Below, one piece after another: positions 8,015 through 12,378 of a stretch of 12,378 nucleotides of DNA. The stretch comes from Polaromonas sp. Lineage in GTDB: Bacteria > Pseudomonadota > Gammaproteobacteria > Burkholderiales > Burkholderiaceae_C. How positions within the stretch are numbered: position 1 is the stretch's first letter; each line of letters opens with the position of its first letter. The translations under genes and the position numbers were made by a program. The notes beneath the pieces are model-generated. The model was not told where the DNA came from. It made no database searches and saw only the letters and a list, made by a program, of their open reading frames with translations. Location: positions 1 through 12,378 of the forward strand of contig JAJAYS010000074.1 in assembly GCA_026786065.1 (NCBI GenBank), given 5' to 3'.

Positions 8015-8057
8015 GCGAGTGCCTGCCTGCATGCCGCCGGTTTCGCCGGTCGCAAAC

Positions 8058-10922
8058 TCAGCCGGTGTTGCGCAGGCCGGCCGCGATGCCGTTGATCGAA
8101 ATCTGGATGCCGGTCTGCACCCGTTGGTCGGTGTGGCCTGCCCGGTACCGGGCGATCAGCTCGACCTGGAGGTGGTGCAGCGGATCGATGTACGCAAAGC
8201 GTTGGCGAATTGAACGCTGCAGCGCCGGGTTGGAAGCCAGCCGGGTTTTTTCGCCGGTGATCAGTTCCAGCGCATGGCTGGTGCGATGCCATTCGGCCTC
8301 TATCAAACCAAAAATCTTTTTGCGCAGCCGCGCATTGCCGACCAGGCTGGCATAACGCGAGGCCAAAGCCAGGTCGCTTTTGGCCAGCACCATGTCCATG
8401 TTGCTGAGTAGCGTGCGAAAGAACGGCCACTGCCGGTGCATGGCCTGCAGCCGAGCCAGAGGCGCCCGCTGGCGGGCCTTTGAAGCGGGCCCGGCCAGCC
8501 ACTGTTCGACCGCCGTGCCGAAGCCGTACCAGCCTGGCAGCGCCAGCCGGCACTGGCCCCAACTGAAGCCCCACGGAATGGCCCGCAGGTCTTCGATACG
8601 CTTGGACGGCTTTCGGGAGGCGGGCCTCGAGCCGATGTTGAGTTCGGCGATCTCGCGCAGCGGCGTTGCGTCAAAAAAATAATCGGCAAAGCCCGGCGTT
8701 TGATAGACCAGCTCGCGGTAGGCCGCCATGCTGGCATGCGATAGCGCGTCGGCCGCCTGCATGAAGGCCGCGCTGGCCGGCCCGGTGGCTTGCAGCAGCG
8801 TGGCCTCCAGCGTCGCGGCGACCAGCGTTTCGAGGTTGCGCCGGCCGATTTCGGGGTTGGCGTATTTCGAGCCGATCACCTCCCCCTGCTCGGTCAGCCT
8901 GATCTGCCCGCGCACCGTGCCGGGCGGCTGCGCCAGGATGGCCTGGTAGCTCGGCCCGCCGCCACGGCCGACCGTGCCGCCCCGGCCGTGGAACATGCGC
9001 AAGCGGATCTGGCTGGCGTTGCCGCCTTCGTCGAACAGCTGGACCAGCGCCATTTCGGCACGGTACAGCTCCCAGTTGCTGGTGAAGATGCCGCCGTCCT
9101 TGTTGCTGTCGGAGTAGCCAAGCATCACGTCCTGCTCGCCGCCGCTGCGCCGGATCTGGTCGGCAATGCCGGGAAGCGCGTAGAAGGCGCGCAGGATGGG
9201 CGCAGCCTGGCGCAGGTCTTCGATGGTCTCGAACAGCGGCACTACGATCAGTTCGTGCCGGCCGTTGGCGTCCAGCGTGCCGTGCATCAACCCGGCTTCT
9301 TTCTGCAGCACCAGCACTTCGAGCAGATCGCTAACCGACTCGGTGTGGCTGACGATGTAATGGCGTATCGCCTGCTCGCCAAAGCGGCGGCGCGCGACTT
9401 TGGCGGCGTCAAAGATCGCCAGTTCGCTGCGCGCGAGCGCCGAATAATCGGCGCCTGGCACGCCGAGCGGCCGGGCGTCCCGCAGTACCCCCAGCAAACG
9501 CACGCGCCGGGCGGCCTCGTTGAGACTGGCGTAGGCCGGCTCCAGCCCGGCGGTCGCCAGCAGTTCGGCGACGACTGCCTCGTGCTGGTCCGAACTCTGG
9601 CGCAGATCGAGCGTGGCCAGGTGGAAACCGAAAACATCGACGGCGCGGATCAGCGGGTGCAGCCGTTCATCGGCCAGTGCGCCGCCGTGCTGGGCCAGCA
9701 ATGAGGCCTCTATGGTGCGCAAGTCTGCGGCGAAGTCTTCGGCCCGGTCATAGGGGTTTTGCGGCGGCAGCGCGTGGCGCGCCGCCTCGGTACCGGTGAG
9801 CGTTTTCAGCGTTGCCGCAAGGCGCGCATAGACGCCTATCAGCGCTCGCCGATAGGGCTCGTCCTGGCGGTGCAGATTGCTGTCTGGCGAGCTGGCGGCC
9901 AGCGCCTGCATGGCCGGGCTGACGCCGACCAGGCGACTGGAAAGCGACAGCTCCCCGCCAAGCAGATGCGCCTCGGTCAGGTAGTGCCGCAGCGCCACTT
10001 CGGCCTGCCGGCGCAGCGCGTACTGCAGCGTCTCGGCGCCGACGTGGGGGTTGCCGTCGCGGTCGCCGCCTATCCAGTGGCCCATGCGCAAAAAGCTGTG
10101 GACCGCTGGCGTGCCAAGCTCGCGTTCAAGCTGGCCGTAAAGCCGGGGAATCTCGCGCAGAAAGGTCGCGTCGTAGTAGCTCAGGGCGTTTTCGATTTCG
10201 TCGTTCACCGTGAGTTTTGAAAAGCGCAGTAGCCGGGTCTGCCACAGCTGAAGTACCCGGTTGCGAAGCAGCGCCTCGTTGGCGGCCAGATCACGCAGCA
10301 GGAGCCGGTCTGGCGCGGCGCGCGAGTTTGGAGCGATCGCGCTGGCAGTGCCGGCAGGGGCGCTGGCGAGCATCGCGTCGCGGGCCACCAGCAGCTGCGC
10401 AATGTTGCGCTCCGCATCAAGAATGCTTTTGCGCTGCACTTCGGTCGGGTGCGCCGTCAGCACCGGCGACACGAAGCTTTCCGCCAGCATCCCGGCGATG
10501 GCCTCGATGCCGATGTCGGCCTGCCGCAGGCGTTTTAGCGTGACCTCGATGCTGCCCTCTTGCGCTTCCCCGGCGCGCTCTTGGGCCGCGCGGCGGCGAA
10601 TGTGGTGACGGTCTTCGGCCAGATTGGCCAGATGGCTGAAGTAGGTGAAGGCGCGAATCACGCTGACGGTGCGGTCGGCAGAGAGGGTTTTCAACAGCCG
10701 CTTCAGTGCCGCGTCGGCGGCCGGGTCGGCCTCGCGGCGAAACGCCACCGACAGGCTGCGCGTCTGCTCGACCAGCCTGTAGGCTTCGTCGCCGTCCTGC
10801 TCGCGGATCACTTCGCCAAGCAGCCGGCCGAGAAGCCGGATGTCTTCGACCAGCGGCGCCTCGTTGGCGTCTTGAGCGCGGGCGCGCTTGCTGCTTCCCT
10901 TTTTGCCTGCTTTCGTCGCCAT
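8058..10922 (-). CDS. ppc: Phosphoenolpyruvate carboxylase
   Basis: This cytoplasmic enzyme carboxylates phosphoenolpyruvate with bicarbonate to oxaloacetate and phosphate, refilling the TCA cycle. The 954-residue protein is complete and a little longer than the usual 880-940. Family signatures appear in order: [13 protein letters not shown] with the catalytic histidine at 158, [12 protein letters not shown] (281-292), [12 protein letters not shown] (600-611), the glycine-rich loop [14 protein letters not shown] (644-657) with its two arginines, [19 protein letters not shown] (782-800), and the C-terminal [13 protein letters not shown] that completes the active site and ends in the conserved glycine. 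The extra length comes from a lysine-rich N-terminus ([17 protein letters not shown]) and an Ala/Pro/Ser-rich insert at about 186-206. The start is supported by AGGA (10928-10931) 5 bases before the ATG. The gene is divergent from hemC across 209 bases. Allosteric control by acetyl-CoA and aspartate is known for the family, not shown here. Confidence 0.99.
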   Translation of the reverse strand: MATKAGKKGSSKRARAQDANEAPLVEDIRLLGRLLGEVIREQDGDEAYRLVEQTRSLSVAFRREADPAADAALKRLLKTLSADRTVSVIRAFTYFSHLANLAEDRHHIRRRAAQERAGEAQEGSIEVTLKRLRQADIGIEAIAGMLAESFVSPVLTAHPTEVQRKSILDAERNIAQLLVARDAMLASAPAGTASAIAPNSRAAPDRLLLRDLAANEALLRNRVLQLWQTRLLRFSKLTVNDEIENALSYYDATFLREIPRLYGQLERELGTPAVHSFLRMGHWIGGDRDGNPHVGAETLQYALRRQAEVALRHYLTEAHLLGGELSLSSRLVGVSPAMQALAASSPDSNLHRQDEPYRRALIGVYARLAATLKTLTGTEAARHALPPQNPYDRAEDFAADLRTIEASLLAQHGGALADERLHPLIRAVDVFGFHLATLDLRQSSDQHEAVVAELLATAGLEPAYASLNEAARRVRLLGVLRDARPLGVPGADYSALARSELAIFDAAKVARRRFGEQAIRHYIVSHTESVSDLLEVLVLQKEAGLMHGTLDANGRHELIVVPLFETIEDLRQAAPILRAFYALPGIADQIRRSGGEQDVMLGYSDSNKDGGIFTSNWELYRAEMALVQLFDEGGNASQIRLRMFHGRGGTVGRGGGPSYQAILAQPPGTVRGQIRLTEQGEVIGSKYANPEIGRRNLETLVAATLEATLLQATGPASAAFMQAADALSHASMAAYRELVYQTPGFADYFFDATPLREIAELNIGSRPASRKPSKRIEDLRAIPWGFSWGQCRLALPGWYGFGTAVEQWLAGPASKARQRAPLARLQAMHRQWPFFRTLLSNMDMVLAKSDLALASRYASLVGNARLRKKIFGLIEAEWHRTSHALELITGEKTRLASNPALQRSIRQRFAYIDPLHHLQVELIARYRAGHTDQRVQTGIQISINGIAAGLRNTG

Positions 10923-10927
10923 GTGCG

Positions 10928-10931
10928 TCCT
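10928..10931 (-). promoter_or_regulatory. Ribosome binding site of ppc
   Basis: AGGA on the minus strand, 5 bases before the ATG at 10922. It supports the assigned ppc start. Confidence 0.6.
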
Positions 10932-11040
10932 GTATTTTTCAACCTTGAAGCTGCGCGCTTTCGCACCGGATGAGGTCTATTTTTGAGCCGGGTTTGCCAC
11001 TCCTGGCAGGCGCTTGGAAAGTGCCTGGCGAGCAGAGTGC

Positions 11041-11050
11041 ATGCTAGCAT
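11041..11050. repeat. 10-bp perfect palindrome between ppc and hemC
   Basis: ATGCTAGCAT reads the same on both strands and lies about midway between the two divergent start codons, where an operator shared by both genes could sit. The symmetry does not extend into the flanking bases. Confidence 0.35.
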
Positions 11051-11131
11051 TCGGGGCTCATAGCCAGACGGGCCGCCGGCGGCTTTGGCACTGGGCTAAT
11101 CCCAAAAATCTGCAGCCGCTGCAACACCAAA

Positions 11132-12118
11132 TTGATCAACAAAATCGTCATCGCCACGCGCGAAAGCCGGCTTGCTCTTTGGCAGGCGAACCACGTCAAA
11201 AGCCTGCTTCAGGAGCGCCTGGGCTGGCCGGTGGAGCTGCTTGGCATGACCACGATGGGCGACCGGATCCTGGACCGCTCGCTGAGCAAAATCGGGGGCA
11301 AGGGTTTGTTCGTCAAGGAGCTGGAAGCCGCGCTGCTCGACGGCCGTGCCGACCTCGCGGTGCATTCGCTCAAAGATGTGCCGATGGACCTGCCCGACGG
11401 CTTTTTGCTAGCCTGCGTGCTCGAACGCGAAGACCCGCGCGATGCCTTTGTCTCGAATCGTTATGCATCGCTGGCCGCGCTGCCGCAGGGGGCGATGGTC
11501 GGCACCTCCAGCCTGCGCCGTCTGGTGCTGCTGCGCGCCCAGCGCCCCGATCTGCAAATCGCGCCGCTGCGTGGCAATCTCGACACCCGTCTGCGCAAGC
11601 TCGACGACGGCCAGTACGACGCCATCGTGCTGGCCGCAGCGGGTCTGAAGCGCCTTGACATGGAAAGCCGCATCGCCCAGGTCTTCGAGCCTGCCGTAAT
11701 GCTGCCGGCAGCCGGGCAGGGCGCGCTCGGCATCGAGGTGCTGTCTGGCCGCACCGATCTGCTCGAAGCCCTGGCCGGGCTGGCCCACCAGCCGACCTGG
11801 CTGGCCGTGACGGCCGAACGCACGGTTTCGCGGGCGATGGGTGGCAGCTGCTCGATGCCGCTGGCGGCTTTCACCCAGGGCGCCAGCCTGCTGCGCGGCG
11901 GCGACCTGATGCACCTTGAGGCTGCCTGGGGTGACCCTGCCAGCGTCGATCCGGTGGTCACCGAATTGCATGTGCCGATGCCGCTGGTGCTGGCGCAGCA
12001 AACGGCGGTGGTGCGCAACTTTGCGGAGGCCGAGGCGCTGGGCGAGATCGTCGCCGCCAAACTGCGCGCCGGCGGGGCCGTCTGGTCGCCCCGAACGCCG
12101 CCTGACGCCGCCTTGTGA
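11132..12118 (+). CDS. hemC: Hydroxymethylbilane synthase (porphobilinogen deaminase)
   Basis: HemC joins four porphobilinogen molecules into hydroxymethylbilane in the cytoplasm, using a covalently bound dipyrromethane cofactor. The 328-residue protein (family usually about 310) shows [12 protein letters not shown] at the N-terminus, [22 protein letters not shown] with the catalytic aspartate at 82, [38 protein letters not shown], and [11 protein letters not shown] with the cofactor-attaching cysteine at 240. The start is TTG at 11132: the frame upstream has no ATG or GTG back to a stop at 11045, and the conserved [11 protein letters not shown] follows directly. I see no good Shine-Dalgarno site before it, so initiation is probably weak. 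The extra length is mainly at the C-terminus (about residues 310-328, a Gly/Ala/Pro-rich tail). Its stop overlaps the hemD start by one base. Confidence 0.98.
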   Translation: MINKIVIATRESRLALWQANHVKSLLQERLGWPVELLGMTTMGDRILDRSLSKIGGKGLFVKELEAALLDGRADLAVHSLKDVPMDLPDGFLLACVLEREDPRDAFVSNRYASLAALPQGAMVGTSSLRRLVLLRAQRPDLQIAPLRGNLDTRLRKLDDGQYDAIVLAAAGLKRLDMESRIAQVFEPAVMLPAAGQGALGIEVLSGRTDLLEALAGLAHQPTWLAVTAERTVSRAMGGSCSMPLAAFTQGASLLRGGDLMHLEAAWGDPASVDPVVTELHVPMPLVLAQQTAVVRNFAEAEALGEIVAAKLRAGGAVWSPRTPPDAAL

Positions 12119-12378
12119 TGGCGCCCGCTGCCGCGCACCGGCTCCGGGTGATCGTCACCCGCCCCGAGGACGAGGCCCGCGAATGGGTGCGCCAACTCGC
12201 GCAGGCGAGTTTTGCCGCAGAGGCGTTGCCGCTGATCGGCATCGCACCAGCCGACCGGCCAGCCGACCTCGCTGCGCTGGCGAAGGCCCACAGCGCGCTG
12301 GCAAGTTACCGTGCCAGCCTGTTCGTCAGCGGCAACGCAGTCCGTTATTTTTTTAAGGGTTTATGGCTGTTTGACCAA
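12118..12378 (+). CDS. hemD: Uroporphyrinogen-III synthase, 5' part only
   Basis: HemD closes and inverts ring D of hydroxymethylbilane to give uroporphyrinogen III, the step after HemC. Only the first 87 residues are in the window; the gene continues past base 12378. Seen: LRVIVTRPEDEAREWVRQLA at the N-terminus, ALPLIGIAP, and SLFVSGNAVRYFF, matching the typical family pattern of VTRP, PLI.I and F.S.NAV. Start ATG at 12118-12120 overlaps the hemC stop in TGATG, which implies an operon with translational coupling. In relatives hemD is sometimes fused to or followed by a HemX-type membrane protein; that cannot be judged here. Confidence 0.93.
   Translation, partial: MAPAAAHRLRVIVTRPEDEAREWVRQLAQASFAAEALPLIGIAPADRPADLAALAKAHSALASYRASLFVSGNAVRYFFKGLWLFDQ

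Larger units (their letters stand above)
7663..8057. other. Intergenic region with several inverted repeats, probable leader/promoter of the 78-aa gene and glucan synthase
   Basis: About 395 bases lie between the ppc stop and the start of the small gene. I see no convincing gene on either strand. Several stretches look less GC-rich than the flanking genes. Reading in the direction of the minus-strand genes it holds: a GC hairpin (8000-8014) followed by an A-run; a TAGG-N6-CCTA repeat (7969-7982); a 10-bp repeat around a 38-base loop (7911-7969); a pyrimidine tract CTTCTATCCTCCTTTT (7886-7901); a perfect 6-bp hairpin (7775-7789); and a 6-bp hairpin (7711-7732). I could not find a clear sigma-70 promoter. 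TCTAAT (7867-7872) and TATCCT (7892-7897) on the minus strand resemble -10 boxes but lack a good -35. The promoter for the downstream genes should lie here unless they are read through from ppc. Confidence 0.55.
10923..11131. promoter_or_regulatory. Divergent ppc / hemC intergenic region
   Basis: These 209 bases must carry the start signals of both ppc (minus) and hemC (plus). I see a perfect 10-bp palindrome ATGCTAGCAT at 11041-11050, near the centre, and a small hairpin TGCCA-CTCC-TGGCA at 10996-11009. GCAGC-C-GCTGC at 11112-11122 is a near-palindrome just before hemC. No -35/-10 pair with good spacing is convincing on either strand. TTGGAA (11014-11019) and TAGCAT (11045-11050) on the plus strand are too far apart (25 bases). 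Confidence 0.6.

Noticed and set aside
7902..8213. Plus-strand frame after the strong AAGGAGG at 7888-7894
   Set aside because: The ATG at 7917 is too far from the GGAGG, the translation is unremarkable, and most of the frame lies antisense to the 3' end of ppc.
8790..9704. Plus-strand open frame of 304 codons
   Set aside because: It is antisense to ppc, whose catalytic motifs lie in the same interval. Its composition is that of a shadow frame.
1..12378. Mobile elements, CRISPR, tRNA or rRNA genes
   Set aside because: I saw no transposase or integrase motifs, no spaced direct repeats, and no tRNA- or rRNA-like sequence.

Overview
The window looks like chromosomal DNA of a GC-rich betaproteobacterium, most likely a member of the Comamonadaceae (relatives of Polaromonas, Rhodoferax or Acidovorax). 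This rests on the sequence style of PEP carboxylase, HemC and HemD and on the ppc / hemC-hemD arrangement as I remember it in that family. It is an inference, not a search result. I saw no tRNA, rRNA, insertion sequence, CRISPR array or phage gene.

Layout. (1) Bases 1-7421, minus strand: most of one giant gene for a cyclic beta-1,2-glucan synthase (NdvB/ChvB/Cgs family). 2,473 residues are visible and the C-terminus lies beyond base 1. I read the frame along the whole stretch and found no stop or frameshift. The order is: N-terminal region, two membrane segments, GT84 glycosyltransferase domain, further membrane segments, the middle cyclisation (GH189-like) domain, two GH94-type beta-sandwich regions, and the GH94 phosphorylase barrel. 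(2) Bases 7426-7662, minus strand: a small unrecognised protein of 78 residues with one C-terminal membrane helix. It ends 4 bases before the GTG start of the synthase gene. (3) Bases 7663-8057: about 395 bases without a convincing gene, holding several inverted repeats and probably serving as leader or promoter for (2) and (1). (4) Bases 8058-10922, minus strand: complete ppc. (5) Bases 10923-11131: divergent intergenic region. (6) Bases 11132-12118, plus strand: complete hemC, overlapping by one base with (7) hemD, which begins at 12118 and runs off the end of the window.

How the genes fit together. hemC and hemD encode consecutive steps of tetrapyrrole synthesis and are translationally coupled. 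ppc is divergent from them and supplies oxaloacetate to the TCA cycle. The glucan synthase would make periplasmic cyclic glucan at the inner membrane. The small membrane protein directly in front of it is the least explained coding element. The structured stretch before that is the least explained non-coding part. I found no clear sign of a wholly new system; the small protein, its leader and some variant motifs in the synthase deserve a second look.
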